Shown here: piece by piece, positions 53,241 through 63,548 of the stretch
Layout: each line of letters opens with the position of its first letter
Numbering within the stretch: position 1 is the stretch's first letter
Assembly: GCF_012985465.1 (NCBI RefSeq)
Contig: NZ_JAAQWN010000002.1
Location: 558,001-622,000, forward strand
Length of the DNA stretch: 64,000 bases
Direction: 5' to 3'
Source of the DNA: Pseudomonas sp. WS 5079
GTDB lineage: Bacteria; Pseudomonadota; Gammaproteobacteria; Pseudomonadales; Pseudomonadaceae
The notes under the pieces: generated by a model
The model's input: the letters and a program-made list of their open reading frames with translations, nothing else
What the model was told of the DNA's origin: nothing
Databases searched by the model: none
Program-made: the position numbers and the translations under genes

Positions 53241-54947
53241 TCAGGCAACGGCCAGTTCGACGGCCTCCGGGCGCTTGATCACGGCGTACACCAGCCCTGT
53301 GAGTACGCTGCCGGCAACGATCGCCAACAGGTACAGCAGCGCATGGTTGATGGTGTTCGGGATCAGCATCACAAACAGCCCGCCATGGGGTGCCATCAAC
53401 TTGCAGCCGAAGTACATCGACAAGGCGCCGGTCAACGCGCCGCCGGCGATGCTGGCGGGGATCACGCGCAGCGGGTCCTTGGCGGCGAACGGGATGGCGC
53501 CTTCGGAGATAAAGCACATGCCCAGAATCAACGCGGCCTTGCCGGCTTCGCGCTCGGTCTGGGCGAACTTGCGCCGGGCCAGGAACGTAGCGATAGCCAT
53601 GCCAATCGGCGGCACCATGCCCGCGGCCATGGTGGCGGCCATCGGCGCGCCGCTCTGGGAGGCCAGCAGGCCGACGGAGAAGGCGTAGGCCGCCTTGTTG
53701 ATCGGCCCGCCGAGGTCGGCGCACATCATCCCACCCAACAGGATGCCCAGCAGCACCGCATTGGTGGTGCCCATGGTGCTGAGAAAGTCCGTAAGGCCCG
53801 CCAGCATCTGCGCCACGGGCGGGCCGATCAGGTAGATCATCGCCAGGCCCGTGACCAGGCTCGCCAGCAACGGGATGATCAGGATCGGCTTGAGCGACTC
53901 CAGGCTTTGCGGCAATGGCACCGCGCGGGTGATCAGCTTGACGCTGTAGCCGGCGAGGAAACCGGCGAAGATCCCGCCGATAAAACCTGCGCCCAGGGTA
54001 CTGGCCAGCAGGCCGCCGATCATCCCCGGCGCGAGGCCCGGACGGTCGGCAATCGAGTAGGCGATGTAGCCGGCGAGCAGCGGCACCATCAGGGTGAAGG
54101 CATGGTCGCCGACCGCTCTGAGGGCTGCGGCCAGGGTGCCAGGTTCTTCGTAGGCGTGGATCCCGAAGACGTAGGACAGGGCAATCAACAAGCCCCCCGC
54201 CACCACCATCGGCAACATGAACGACACGCCGGTCAGCAGGTGCTTGTAGACCCCGGTTTTCTCCGCCTTGGCCACCGCGCCACTGGCCGCGCTTTCCTGT
54301 TGGCCTTCGGCCAGTGCTTTGTCGAGGATTGCGGCGGACTGCTTGAGCGCAATGCCGGTGCCGCAACGGTAGATTTTCTTGCCGGCAAAGCGCTCGGTGG
54401 CCACTTCGATGTCGGCGGCCAGCAGCACCACATCCGCGTCGCGAATGGCTTGCTCGCTCAGGGGCGTGCGTGCGCCCACCGAGCCCTGGGTTTCCACCTG
54501 CAGCTCATAACCCTTGGCCTTGGCGGCTTGCTGCAAGGCTTCGGCGGCCATAAAGGTGTGGGCCACGCCGGTGGGGCAGGCGGTGATGGCGACGATACGC
54601 GGGGCGGCTTTCGCCGCCGGCACCGCGGCGGTTGCCACGTACAACTGGGCCTGTTGCGCGCCCCGTTGCAGCACCGCTTCAACGTCCTGCAACGCCTGGG
54701 CCGGGGTGCTCTGGTACACGCGCTTGCCGACAAAGCGCTGCATGTCCACCGGCGTGCTGGCGACCAGCAACACCCATTCGGCCGCGTCGAGGGTGGCCTG
54801 GGAAAGTGCGCGCTCGGGGTGGTTCACGTCCACCACCTCCACGCTGGTGCTCCAGCCCTGGCGCTGGGCGGCGGCGTCCAGCAAGCGGGCGCACAGCACA
54901 CTGGTGACCATGCCGTTGGGGCAGGCAGTAACAATGGCTAATTTCAT
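53241..54947 (-). CDS. fruA: Fructose PTS permease FruA (EIIB'BC)
   Basis: FruA transports fructose while phosphorylating it at C1. The 568-residue protein has a B' domain (1-100), a B domain (115-215) with phosphoryl Cys124 in ITACPTGVAHTF, and the EIIC membrane domain (about 225-568, with GVSFMLPMVVAGGLLIALSYVFG, the start helix). The B' copy reads TACPNGMVTS and so keeps its Cys but not the GVAHT part. I take the ATG at 54947 with AGAGGG upstream; the open frame continues into fruK but that part is a shadow. Gap to fruK is 11 bases. Confidence 0.95.
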   Translation of the reverse strand: MKLAIVTACPNGMVTSVLCARLLDAAAQRQGWSTSVEVVDVNHPERALSQATLDAAEWVLLVASTPVDMQRFVGKRVYQSTPAQALQDVEAVLQRGAQQAQLYVATAAVPAAKAAPRIVAITACPTGVAHTFMAAEALQQAAKAKGYELQVETQGSVGARTPLSEQAIRDADVVLLAADIEVATERFAGKKIYRCGTGIALKQSAAILDKALAEGQQESAASGAVAKAEKTGVYKHLLTGVSFMLPMVVAGGLLIALSYVFGIHAYEEPGTLAAALRAVGDHAFTLMVPLLAGYIAYSIADRPGLAPGMIGGLLASTLGAGFIGGIFAGFLAGYSVKLITRAVPLPQSLESLKPILIIPLLASLVTGLAMIYLIGPPVAQMLAGLTDFLSTMGTTNAVLLGILLGGMMCADLGGPINKAAYAFSVGLLASQSGAPMAATMAAGMVPPIGMAIATFLARRKFAQTEREAGKAALILGMCFISEGAIPFAAKDPLRVIPASIAGGALTGALSMYFGCKLMAPHGGLFVMLIPNTINHALLYLLAIVAGSVLTGLVYAVIKRPEAVELAVA

Positions 54948-54958
54948 GACAATCCCTC

Positions 54959-55900
54959 TTATTGTTCTGTCAGCGGGCGTACGTGCACGCCGCTTTCGAG
55001 GCGCGCCAGCTGCGCGTCGTCGCTGATGCCAAAACCGATCTGCGTGACGGCCATCGCGGCGATGGCCGTGGCCCGCGCCAGGGTTTGCCGCGGTGCCTCC
55101 ATCGCCAGCAAACCGTGCAGCATGCCGGCCAACAACGAGTCGCCCGCGCCTACGGTACTGGCGACGGTGACCCGTGGCGGCGTGGCCTGCAGGGCAGCGT
55201 CGGGACCGAACCAATTGACCCCATCGGCGCCGTGGGACACCACCACATGCTCGACACCTTGCAGGTGCAGGCGCTGGGCGGCCTGGGCCTGTTGCGCGAC
55301 GGTAGCGGTCGGGCAATCGAGGGCGTCGGCCAGCTCTTCGGTGTTGGGCTTGACCAGCCAGGGGCCGGCCTGCAACCCGGCGCGCAGGGCTTCGCCGCTG
55401 GTGTCCAGGGCGACTTTCAACCCGAGGTTTTTCAGGTGCAACAACAGGCCCTGCAACCACTGCGGGCTGACACCCTGGGGCAGGCTGCCGGCGACCACCA
55501 CCACATCATGGCCCGGGGCAATCTGCGTCAACTGGTCGAGCAGGGCCTGTTGCGCCTGCGCGCTGACCACAGGCCCCGGCGCGTTGATATCGGTCACCCG
55601 GCCGTCCAGCTCGGCCACCTTGATATTGCTGCGGGTTTCCCCCGGCACACGAATAAACGCATCGACAAAACCCCGACGGGCAATCAACGCTTCAAATGCC
55701 TGGGGATTGTCTGCCCCCAGAAAACCGCCAACCGTCACGTGATGGCCAAGGTCTGCCAACACCTGGGCGACGTTCACGCCCTTGCCCGCCGCATGGGTCA
55801 GCATGGCCAGGCTGCGATTGACCGCTCCCGGCTCCAGGCGTGTCAGTTGTACGGTCAGGTCCAACGCCGGGTTCAGCGTCAGGCTTAGAATCCTTGCCAT
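54959..55900 (-). CDS. fruK: 1-phosphofructokinase FruK
   Basis: FruK makes fructose 1,6-bisphosphate from the fructose 1-phosphate delivered by FruA. The 313-residue ribokinase-fold protein has the two family signatures GKGVNVAQVLADLG (near 40) and STVGAGDSLLAGMLHGLL with catalytic Asp near residue 252. Its start codon directly adjoins the fruB stop. By drawing down fructose 1-phosphate it also sets the level of the FruR effector. Confidence 0.95.
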   Translation of the reverse strand: MARILSLTLNPALDLTVQLTRLEPGAVNRSLAMLTHAAGKGVNVAQVLADLGHHVTVGGFLGADNPQAFEALIARRGFVDAFIRVPGETRSNIKVAELDGRVTDINAPGPVVSAQAQQALLDQLTQIAPGHDVVVVAGSLPQGVSPQWLQGLLLHLKNLGLKVALDTSGEALRAGLQAGPWLVKPNTEELADALDCPTATVAQQAQAAQRLHLQGVEHVVVSHGADGVNWFGPDAALQATPPRVTVASTVGAGDSLLAGMLHGLLAMEAPRQTLARATAIAAMAVTQIGFGISDDAQLARLESGVHVRPLTEQ

Positions 55901-58759
55901 TTACACAGCCTCCACAAGGGCACGCACTTGCGCGGGAGAGCCCACGGCCAAGGCGTTTTGTGCGAGGGCCTGGGCCTCGCCCAGGGTGAATTCACGCACC
56001 CGGGCCTTGACCTCGGGAATGCTGCGCGCCGAGACGCTCAACTCATCGACCCCCAGGCCCACCAGCACCGGCACTGCCAGCGGGTCGGCCGCCAGCTCAC
56101 CGCACACCCCGACCCACTTGCCATGGGCATGGGCGGCGCGCACGGTGATGTCGATCAGTTGCAGCACGGCCGGGTGCAGGCCGTCAGCCTGGGCCGACAA
56201 GGTTGGATGACCACGGTCGATGGCCAGGGTGTACTGGGTCAGGTCATTGGTGCCGATACTGAAAAAGTCCACTTCCTGGGCCAAAACCGGCGCCAGCAGG
56301 GCCGCCGAGGGGACTTCGATCATGATCCCCAGTTGCAGGTCCGCCACTGGGATCTGCGCGCGCAGGCGCTCGGTCATGTCCCGGGCCTGGCGCCACTCAT
56401 CAACGCTACCGACCATGGGGAACATGATGCGCAGTGGGCGGCCATCCGCCGAGCGCAACAGCGCACGCAGTTGGGTTTCCATGATCTGCGGGCGTTGCAG
56501 GGTCAGGCGGATGCCGCGCACGCCAAGGAACGGGTTTTCTTCCTTGGCAATCGGCCAGTACGGCAGCGGCTTGTCACCACCCACATCCAGGGTGCGCACC
56601 ACCAGCGGCCGCCCAGCCAGGCCGTCGAGCACACGACGGTACTCGGCTTCCTGGGTGGCTTCGTCCGGGGCCTGGGAATGGGCCATGAAAATCAGTTCGG
56701 TGCGCAGCAGGCCAATGCCTTCGGCGCCCTGCTCGACCGCAGCGGCCACACCGGCGCTTTCGCCGATATTGGCGAACACTTCCACCGCATGCCCATCGCG
56801 GGTCAAGGCCGGTTCATGGCGTTGCGCGGCGGCGGCCTGCAAGCGTTGCTCGCGGGTGTCGCGCTCCTGGGTAGCACGCTGCAAGGTCTCGGCATCGGCA
56901 TCCACATGCAGGCGCCCGCGCTGGCCATCGAGCAACAATGGCGTGCCCGAGGCCAGCAGCAAGACCGCCGGCCCGGCGCCGACCAGCGCGGGAATCCCCA
57001 GGGCGCGGGCGACGATGGCGCTGTGGGCGGTGGCACCACCGCGTGCGGTGAGAATCCCGGCCACGCGCGTCGGGTCGAGGCGCGCCACATCCGACGGGCC
57101 GACCTCATCCATCACCAGAATGTAGGGCTCGTCGGGCTCCTGCGGGGTGTCGATACCACACAGTTGCGCCAGCACCCGCCGGCCGATGTCCCGCAGGTCG
57201 GCGGCGCGTTCGGCGAGCAGTGCGTCCTGCAAGGACTCCTGCTGTTTGGCCGCTGCTTCGATCACGCTCATCCACGCCGCTTCGGCGCTTTCGCCTTGCT
57301 TGAGGCGGGTGTCGACTTCGTCGGTCAGCTCCGGGTCGTCGAGCATTTCCTGGTGGGAGATGAAAATCTCGCGGATCGCCTTGGATGTGCTGCGCTCGAT
57401 CAAGCCCTGGATATCGTGGCGCACATCGCGCAATGCTGCGGATAACCGCTCGCGTTCGACGTTGGCCGACTCGCCGCACAACGGATAGTCGAACGGCTGC
57501 AACACCTGGATATGGGCCGGGCCGATGGCGATCCCCGGTGCCGCAGGGATTGCCTGAATCAGGCTGCCGGAGCGCGGCGCGCTGATCAGTGGTTCGACCT
57601 CAAGGGTCTCAACCCGTGCACTGACGGCCGGCAGCGGCTCGACGTCTTCACCCAGCCCCTCTTGCACAGCCGCCAGCAGCGCCGGCAGCGCATCGTCGGC
57701 AATGCCGGGTTCGGCGACAAATTCCAGCACCTGGCCACGCCGGGCGCCGAGGCTGAGCAGCTTGCTCAAGCTCTTGACCGACACCGCACCACCCTGCCCG
57801 TCGACGATCCGCACGCGGATCTCGCCGTCGAAGCATTTCGCCAGTTGGGCCAGGGCCTTGGCCGGCCGCGCATGCAGGCCGTGGGCATTGGCCAGGGCGA
57901 TACGGGCGCTGGGCCAATCGGCGGGCAGTTCGCCACCCAACACTTCGAGGACCGCTCGGCTGCTGGTGGCGCGCCCCAGTTCCTGGCCGCGCCCTTCAAT
58001 CAGCAAGGCGCACAGGCGCTCAAGCAATGCCTGGTGGGCCTCGCCGAGGCTGGCCAGGCAAAACAGGCCGCTCAATGGCTGGCCCAGGTAGCGCATGGGT
58101 TTGTCCGGTGTGACAAAGGCCAGGCCCGGGCGCTTGACCGTTTGTTCGCTGTGCAGCCACCACAGGCCATCGCCCAGGGGCAATGCATCGACTTGCTGCA
58201 ACACCGCGGCAAAGCCATTGCTCACGCAATCGGCCTGGCGCAACAGGCGGGCGCCGCGCCACACCAGTTCTTCGAAATCGTCGGCAGACACGCCCAGGCC
58301 GATCATTTGGGCATCCAGCGCCAGCTCCTGGGGCGCGCCTTGCAGCAGCTTGAGCAAGGCGTCGGCCGAGGTGGCGCGGCACAGCGCCTGGCCCAGGTCG
58401 GTTTCACCAAGGGCGCGGGTCAGCAGTTGCAGCAGGCGCAGGTGCTCATCGGACTTGGCGGCAATGCCAATCGCCAGGTAGACGATCTGGCCATCGCCCC
58501 AATCCACACCGTGGGGAAATTGCAGCAGGCGCACGCCGGTGGCGAACACCTGGTCGCGGGTTTCGGGGGTGCCATGGGGGATCGCAATACCCTGGCCGAG
58601 GAAGGTCGAGCCTTGCGCTTCACGGGCTTGCAGGCCGCTCAGGTAACCCTCGGCGACCAGGCTATCGGCTACCAGTTTTTCGGCGAGCAGTTGCAAGGCA
58701 GCAGACTTATCCACAGCCAACTGGCCCATGGATATCTGCTCTACGGTGAGCTCAAGCAT
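55901..58759 (-). CDS. fruB: Fructose PTS phosphoryl-transfer protein FruB (EIIA-HPr-EI)
   Basis: This 952-residue three-domain protein moves phosphate from PEP to FruA. EIIA(Fru) is at about 1-145 with phospho-His62 in GIAIPHGTPE; HPr at about 283-370 with His296 in GLHARPA; and enzyme I at about 400-952 with His579 in GGATAHSAIVARALG and the PEP-binding region RTELIFM...MIEVPSAAL. It is the sole full sugar-PTS energy source visible here. AGGAG precedes the ATG. The divergent fruR and the operator at 58884 explain its control. Confidence 0.96.
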   Translation of the reverse strand: MLELTVEQISMGQLAVDKSAALQLLAEKLVADSLVAEGYLSGLQAREAQGSTFLGQGIAIPHGTPETRDQVFATGVRLLQFPHGVDWGDGQIVYLAIGIAAKSDEHLRLLQLLTRALGETDLGQALCRATSADALLKLLQGAPQELALDAQMIGLGVSADDFEELVWRGARLLRQADCVSNGFAAVLQQVDALPLGDGLWWLHSEQTVKRPGLAFVTPDKPMRYLGQPLSGLFCLASLGEAHQALLERLCALLIEGRGQELGRATSSRAVLEVLGGELPADWPSARIALANAHGLHARPAKALAQLAKCFDGEIRVRIVDGQGGAVSVKSLSKLLSLGARRGQVLEFVAEPGIADDALPALLAAVQEGLGEDVEPLPAVSARVETLEVEPLISAPRSGSLIQAIPAAPGIAIGPAHIQVLQPFDYPLCGESANVERERLSAALRDVRHDIQGLIERSTSKAIREIFISHQEMLDDPELTDEVDTRLKQGESAEAAWMSVIEAAAKQQESLQDALLAERAADLRDIGRRVLAQLCGIDTPQEPDEPYILVMDEVGPSDVARLDPTRVAGILTARGGATAHSAIVARALGIPALVGAGPAVLLLASGTPLLLDGQRGRLHVDADAETLQRATQERDTREQRLQAAAAQRHEPALTRDGHAVEVFANIGESAGVAAAVEQGAEGIGLLRTELIFMAHSQAPDEATQEAEYRRVLDGLAGRPLVVRTLDVGGDKPLPYWPIAKEENPFLGVRGIRLTLQRPQIMETQLRALLRSADGRPLRIMFPMVGSVDEWRQARDMTERLRAQIPVADLQLGIMIEVPSAALLAPVLAQEVDFFSIGTNDLTQYTLAIDRGHPTLSAQADGLHPAVLQLIDITVRAAHAHGKWVGVCGELAADPLAVPVLVGLGVDELSVSARSIPEVKARVREFTLGEAQALAQNALAVGSPAQVRALVEAV

Positions 58760-58883
58760 GCCTTTCTCCTAGTTAGTGCGGGGTGCGCACTAGGTATTGT
58801 TTTGATTAAACCGTGCAAAAATAACTGACTGAGCGGTCAATTGGCAGTAGGCACTCAGCGGCGAACATCGTAAAAATACGCTT

Positions 58884-58899
58884 GCTGAAACGTTTAATC
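58884..58899. promoter_or_regulatory. FruR (Cra) operator
   Basis: GCTGAAACGTTTAATC fits the Cra/FruR consensus (GCTGAAWCGTTTMATC-like) over its full length. It lies in the 283-base region between the divergent fruB and fruR starts. In P. putida the FruR/Cra protein represses fruBKA from such a site and is released by fructose 1-phosphate. Confidence 0.88.
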
Positions 58900-59042
58900 T
58901 AGAATTTATGGCAGATTACTGGGTAATTTTGCATCGTTGAAGCACCACTCGGCGCTTGAGTTGCGACAATGGTCGCGTGCAGGAATCGGTTACGATTGGA
59001 CAAAATGTCGGGGCAAGCTCTAAAAAACAAGGAAATCCCGGT

Positions 59043-60038
59043 TTGAAACTCAGTGATATTGCACGTCTAGCCGGTGTGTCCGTGACCACCGCCAGCTACG
59101 TCATCAATGGCAAGGCCCAACAGCAACGGATCAGCACCGCCACCGTGGAACGGGTGCGGGCGGTGGTCGAGGAGCATGGCTTCACTCCCAACCCCCAGGC
59201 CGCAGGGCTGCGCAGCCGACATACCCGCACCTTGGGCTTTATCCTGCCGGACCTGGAAAACCCCAGTTACGCACGGATCGCCAAGCTGTTGGAACAAGGC
59301 GCGCGGGCCCGTGGCTATCAATTGCTGATCGCCAGTTCCGACGACGATGCCAACAGCGAGCGCCAGTTACTGCAACTGTTCCGTGCGCGGCGTTGTGATG
59401 CGCTGTTCGTCGCCAGTTGCCTGCCTGCCAGCGATGACAGTTATCGCGAGCTGCAAGCCAAGGGCCTGCCGGTGATCGCCATCGACCGGGTGATGGAGGC
59501 CGAGCAGTTCTGCTCGGTGGTCAGCGATGACCGCCAGGCCTGCCAGCAGTTGACCAGCAGCCTGCTGCAACCGCTGCCCCGGCAGATCGTCTTGATCGGC
59601 GCGCGCCCCGAGCTGAGCATCAGCCAGGAACGCGCGGCGGGTTTCCAGCAAGCGTTGCACGGCTTCAAGGGCGAAGTGCTGATCGAGCACGGCGAAGCCT
59701 TCAGCCGTGATTGTGGCCGCAAGTTGATGGAGGAACTCCTGCAACGCCTGGGGCATTTACCCGACGCGCTGGTGACCACTTCCTACGTATTGCTACAAGG
59801 GGTGTTTGACGCGCTGCATGACTTCCCGCTCAAGTCCCGGCCACTGCGCCTGGGCACCTTTGGTGACACCCAGTTGCTGGACTTCCTGCCGCTACCGGTC
59901 AACGCCATGGCCCAGCAGCACGCGCTGATCGCGCAGACGGCCCTGCGCCTGGCGCTGGCGGCGATTGAAGAACAGCACTACCAGCCGGGCGTGCATGCCA
60001 TTGGCCGGACCTTCAAGCAGCGGATTCACGAGGCGTAG
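59043..60038 (+). CDS. fruR: LacI-family fructose repressor FruR (Cra)
   Basis: This 331-residue regulator has a LacI helix-turn-helix (LKLSDIARLAGVSVTTASYVINGK, residues 1-24, given as the N-terminal unit) and a ribose-binding-like effector domain. It controls the divergent fruBKA operon through the site at 58884-58899. The start is unusual: a TTG at 59043 with AAGGA eight bases upstream places the DNA-binding helix at the very N-terminus, as in the family. An upstream GTG (58977) is possible but would add a 22-residue tail. Confidence in function is high, in start moderate. Confidence 0.9.
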   Translation: MKLSDIARLAGVSVTTASYVINGKAQQQRISTATVERVRAVVEEHGFTPNPQAAGLRSRHTRTLGFILPDLENPSYARIAKLLEQGARARGYQLLIASSDDDANSERQLLQLFRARRCDALFVASCLPASDDSYRELQAKGLPVIAIDRVMEAEQFCSVVSDDRQACQQLTSSLLQPLPRQIVLIGARPELSISQERAAGFQQALHGFKGEVLIEHGEAFSRDCGRKLMEELLQRLGHLPDALVTTSYVLLQGVFDALHDFPLKSRPLRLGTFGDTQLLDFLPLPVNAMAQQHALIAQTALRLALAAIEEQHYQPGVHAIGRTFKQRIHEA

Positions 60039-60040
60039 GC

Positions 60041-60844
60041 GTGGAGCTGATCGACAGCCACACCCACCTCGACTTCGAGGACTTCGACGCTGATCGCGAC
60101 GAGGTGCTCAGGCACAGCCGCCAGCTCGGCGTGCGGCGCATGGTGGTGCTGGGGGTGTACCAGCGCAATTGGCAGCGGTTGTGGGACCTGGTGCAACAGG
60201 ACCCGGACCTGCATGGGGCCTTCGGCCTGCACCCGGTGTATCTGGATGAACATCGTCCCGCAGACCTGATCGAATTGGGCGACTGGCTGAGCCGCCTCAA
60301 GGGCCATCGCCAGGTTTGCGCCGTGGGGGAAATCGGTCTCGATTACTTTCTCGAGCACCTGGACCGCGAGCGTCAGCAAATATTGTTTGAAACGCAATTG
60401 CAGTTGGCCGTGGACTTCCAACTGCCGGCGCTGCTGCATGTGCGCCGCAGCCACGCGGCCGTGATCGCCACCCTCAAGCGCATCCGCCTGGCACGGGGCG
60501 GGATCATCCATGCCTTCGCCGGCAGCCGCGAAGAAGCCCGCGAATACATCAAGCTGGGGTTCAAGCTGGGCCTGGGCGGCGCGCCGACCTGGCCCCAGGC
60601 CTTGCGCATGCACAAGGTCATCGCCCAACTGCCGCTGGATTCGGTGGTGCTGGAAACCGACTCGCCAGACATGGCCCCCGCCATGTACCCCGGCCAACGC
60701 AATAGCCCGCAGCACCTGCCGGCAATCTGCGGCGCCCTGGCCGAACTGATGGGCATCAGCCCTTCAGCGTTGGCCGAAGCGAGCACCCGCAACGCTTGCG
60801 AACTGTTCAACTGGCCGCTCGATAGCGGGGTTGACCGCCTGTAG
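60041..60844 (+). CDS. TatD-family metal-dependent DNase/hydrolase
   Basis: The 267-residue TIM-barrel metallohydrolase has the HxH metal site in IDSHTHLDF, Glu in VGEIGLDYF, His residues in LLHVRRSH and IIHAFAGS, and Asp in LETDSPDM, all TatD hallmarks. Such enzymes are 3'-5' nucleases acting on DNA or D-amino-acyl-tRNA. It starts with GTG two bases after the fruR stop and is probably co-transcribed with it. The last 81 bases overlap a convergent gene on the other strand. Confidence 0.9.
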   Translation: MELIDSHTHLDFEDFDADRDEVLRHSRQLGVRRMVVLGVYQRNWQRLWDLVQQDPDLHGAFGLHPVYLDEHRPADLIELGDWLSRLKGHRQVCAVGEIGLDYFLEHLDRERQQILFETQLQLAVDFQLPALLHVRRSHAAVIATLKRIRLARGGIIHAFAGSREEAREYIKLGFKLGLGGAPTWPQALRMHKVIAQLPLDSVVLETDSPDMAPAMYPGQRNSPQHLPAICGALAELMGISPSALAEASTRNACELFNWPLDSGVDRL

Positions 60845-61204
60845 CGTCAGGGTCATGCGATGCCGGTGGCGAGCATGACGCAGGGTCAAGAAGTGAATCA
60901 GGATCGCCACCAGCGACACGTTCAATTGCCCGACCTTGCTGATCAAGCCGACCCACTCCACCACCAGGGCCACCAACAAGGCCACGCTGGTCAGCACCAG
61001 CATGCTCGGGCGCAGCAAGGCCAGGTTGTCCAGAGACTTCAACTGGCGCAGTTGCCTGGGGCAATTGAGCTGTAGGACTTTGTGACAATACGGACAATCA
61101 AAGGGCTCGTTGAGAGCAATGGCATTGAGCTGCCAGGGCTTGAGGCCGAAGGTGATGTCGCAATGGGCGCAATGCCCTTTCACGCCTGGGGTTGTCGCGG
61201 TCAT
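60764..61204 (-). CDS. Zinc-ribbon membrane protein of unknown function
   Basis: The 146-residue protein has an N-terminal zinc ribbon with two CxxC pairs (CAHCDITF and CPYCHK, about 12-43) and two hydrophobic helices (about 72-92 and 98-117), then a basic, histidine-rich tail. This layout recalls DUF-type zinc-ribbon/two-helix proteins of pseudomonads but I cannot name a family. The start at 61204 (MTATTPGVKG) is chosen over an upstream one at 61252 for its GGAGG-like ribosome site. Its 3' end overlaps the TatD-family gene by 81 bases in the opposite direction. Confidence 0.72.
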   Translation of the reverse strand: MTATTPGVKGHCAHCDITFGLKPWQLNAIALNEPFDCPYCHKVLQLNCPRQLRQLKSLDNLALLRPSMLVLTSVALLVALVVEWVGLISKVGQLNVSLVAILIHFLTLRHARHRHRMTLTLQAVNPAIERPVEQFASVAGARFGQR

Positions 61205-61333
61205 GGCCCTGCCTCCCGGAAGCGCTGGATGGGGTGTGAAACAAATTCTCACCCAATCGCACTACAAAAAAAGCTCACACGGGAAAACAGGACATGCACT
61301 ACATCACCAACAAACAATACCTACAGACATAAC

Positions 61334-63364
61334 TCACACGCGAAATGCGCCGATCAGCTTTTTCAGCTCAATCACCTGCAGGGACAATTGCCGGCTGGCC
61401 TCTTCGGTCTGGTGCGCGCCTTGGGCTGCGTGCTCGCCAGCCCGATTGATCTCGACAATGTTCTGGTCGATGTCGTGGGCCACCGCCGTCTGCTGCTCCA
61501 CCGCCGCCGCGATTTGCTGGTTCTGATCGACGATCATGCCTACCGCACCGAGGATGTTTTCCAGGGCCAGCTGGACTTTTTCCGACTGACCAACCGTACC
61601 ACTGGCCATTTTATGGCTGCTGCCCATGGCCTTCACCGCTGCGCTGACGCCCTGGTGCAGCTTGGCGATCATCTGCTCGATTTCTTCGGTGGAGTGCTGG
61701 GTGCGTCGGGCCAGGGTGCGGACCTCGTCGGCCACCACCGCAAACCCGCGCCCCTGCTCACCGGCCCGTGCCGCCTCGATGGCCGCGTTCAAGGCCAGCA
61801 GGTTGGTTTGCTCGGCAATGCTCTTGATCACTTCCAGCACGCTGCTGATGGATTGGCTGTCGATGGCCAGTTGATTGATCACCAGCACTGACTGATCGAT
61901 CTCCGATGCCAGCAGCGCGATGCTGCCTTGCTGGGATTGCACCAGGCCACGCCCGCTGAGGGTCTCATCGTTGACGCTGTGGGCACTGCTGACAGCCGCT
62001 GCCGCACTGCGTGCCACTTCGTGGGCGGTTGCCGACATCTGGTTCATGGCCGTCGCCACCTGCTCGATCTGGCTGCGCTGGCCCGACACCGCCTGGTTGC
62101 TGCGCGCCGACACCGATTCCACTTGCCCGGCCTGATGCTCGACTTCATGGACGGTCTGCCCTACCCGTTCGATCAGGTCGTGGATTTTCGCCACGGTGCC
62201 GTTGAACACTTCGCCCAACTCCCCCAGTTCATCGCGGCTCTGGGACTTGAAGCTGACGGTCATGTCCCCGGCAGCGACCTTATCCATCATCGCGCCCAGG
62301 CGGCGCAGGGTGGTGCGCGTCGAGGCGTAGAAGCCGCCGTACAGATAGAAAATCAACAGGAACACCGCCGCCAGCGCCGCGACCAGCAGCACCATGTGCG
62401 TGCGGTTCTGGGCCAGGCGCTGTTGCAGCTGCTGGTCGAGGAAGGACAGGGTCGCGTCGTCCAATTGATAGGTCTTGGCCATCAAGGCCGTCACGTCGTC
62501 ATAGAAGGTCTGCCATGGCGCCTCCAGGGTTTCGGCCATCACCACCTGCTCTTCAAACAGTTCGCTGCCCTGCTTGAGGCTGGCCTGGCTGGCTTGGGCC
62601 AAGGCATCCAGGGAGCCATGGGCGGCCTTGCTGGAGCCGAGGGCGTCCTGCACTTTCAAGCCGTATTCAGCCTGGAGCTTTTCCAATTGCTGCAGCAGTT
62701 CGTCAAAGCGCGTACTGGACGAGGAGTTGAGAAAACCCTGGCCCAGGGAGTACGCGCCCATGGCCCGGCCCTCGCCCAGGGCCTGGGTGACTTGCGGGGT
62801 GACGCTGGTCACCAGGTCGCTGAGTTGGCGCACATCGCTCTGCACATCACGGCTCAACCCCGACTGGCTGGCAATGATCTGGCTGAACATCTGTGCCTTG
62901 TTGAGCAACTTGCCGATCAACGCACTTTTGCTCAACAGTGAAGACTCGGTTTGCTGGCCCTTGAACGCCGCAATCATTTCATCGCGCTTGCTTTCGAACA
63001 CTGCGACCTGCTCCGGATAGGCCGTCATCGCCTGGAAGCCTTGCAGGCGTTCAAGTACGCGCTGCTCCAATGCCGTGATGCGGCTTTCGATATCCCCCGC
63101 CTTGCCTGCCTGGCCGAGGGTGGCGTTGATCTGTACCTGATTGTTCAGGGTTTCCAGGTCGCGGCGCAGGATCAGGCTGCTGCCCAGCAGGTCCAGGCTC
63201 TGCAACTCCACCTGCGTGCCCTGGAACTCACGCCAGGAGTCGCGCACCAGGTAATAGTTGGTCACCAGCATCGGCAGGAAAAACAGCACGCTGATCAGGC
63301 TGAACTTCATGCCGAAGCTCAGACGATTCATCAACGCAATGGCGGGATAGAGCAAGCTCTTCAC
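61334..63364 (-). CDS. Methyl-accepting chemotaxis protein
   Basis: The 676-residue chemoreceptor has a first membrane helix at about 15-36, a long all-helical periplasmic ligand domain (about 40-320), a second helix (about 325-348), HAMP (350-400) and the signalling domain, whose hairpin tip reads [17 protein letters not shown] (preceded by [10 protein letters not shown]). The ligand domain is about 280 residues, as in helical-bimodular or similar four-helix sensors, and its ligand is unknown. No C-terminal CheR pentapeptide is seen. The start is GTG with GGGAG seven bases upstream. Confidence 0.92.
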   Translation of the reverse strand: MKSLLYPAIALMNRLSFGMKFSLISVLFFLPMLVTNYYLVRDSWREFQGTQVELQSLDLLGSSLILRRDLETLNNQVQINATLGQAGKAGDIESRITALEQRVLERLQGFQAMTAYPEQVAVFESKRDEMIAAFKGQQTESSLLSKSALIGKLLNKAQMFSQIIASQSGLSRDVQSDVRQLSDLVTSVTPQVTQALGEGRAMGAYSLGQGFLNSSSSTRFDELLQQLEKLQAEYGLKVQDALGSSKAAHGSLDALAQASQASLKQGSELFEEQVVMAETLEAPWQTFYDDVTALMAKTYQLDDATLSFLDQQLQQRLAQNRTHMVLLVAALAAVFLLIFYLYGGFYASTRTTLRRLGAMMDKVAAGDMTVSFKSQSRDELGELGEVFNGTVAKIHDLIERVGQTVHEVEHQAGQVESVSARSNQAVSGQRSQIEQVATAMNQMSATAHEVARSAAAAVSSAHSVNDETLSGRGLVQSQQGSIALLASEIDQSVLVINQLAIDSQSISSVLEVIKSIAEQTNLLALNAAIEAARAGEQGRGFAVVADEVRTLARRTQHSTEEIEQMIAKLHQGVSAAVKAMGSSHKMASGTVGQSEKVQLALENILGAVGMIVDQNQQIAAAVEQQTAVAHDIDQNIVEINRAGEHAAQGAHQTEEASRQLSLQVIELKKLIGAFRV

Positions 63365-63548
63365 AGATGAACTCCCTTTTCTTTTATTTTTATTGAAGGC
63401 GCAGGGCAGCGGCAGAAAGCCACTATTGGGCGCGCTGTCTGTATAGCTTAAATCGGCGGGGAGTTTTGTAACTTAAGGTTAACGCGATCGGTGGGGCTTG
63501 GCGGCGGGCCGATTTTTGAAGCCACAACAGACTCTATGTGGGAGGGCT

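Noticed and set aside
52825..54366. 513-codon minus-strand frame spanning fruA and phoD
   Set aside because: It is a shifted frame through two real genes, with arginine-rich shadow composition.
53241..55460. Long 739-codon version of fruA extending over fruK
   Set aside because: The part upstream of 54947 is the wrong frame of fruK. A proper ribosome site and family start exist at 54947.
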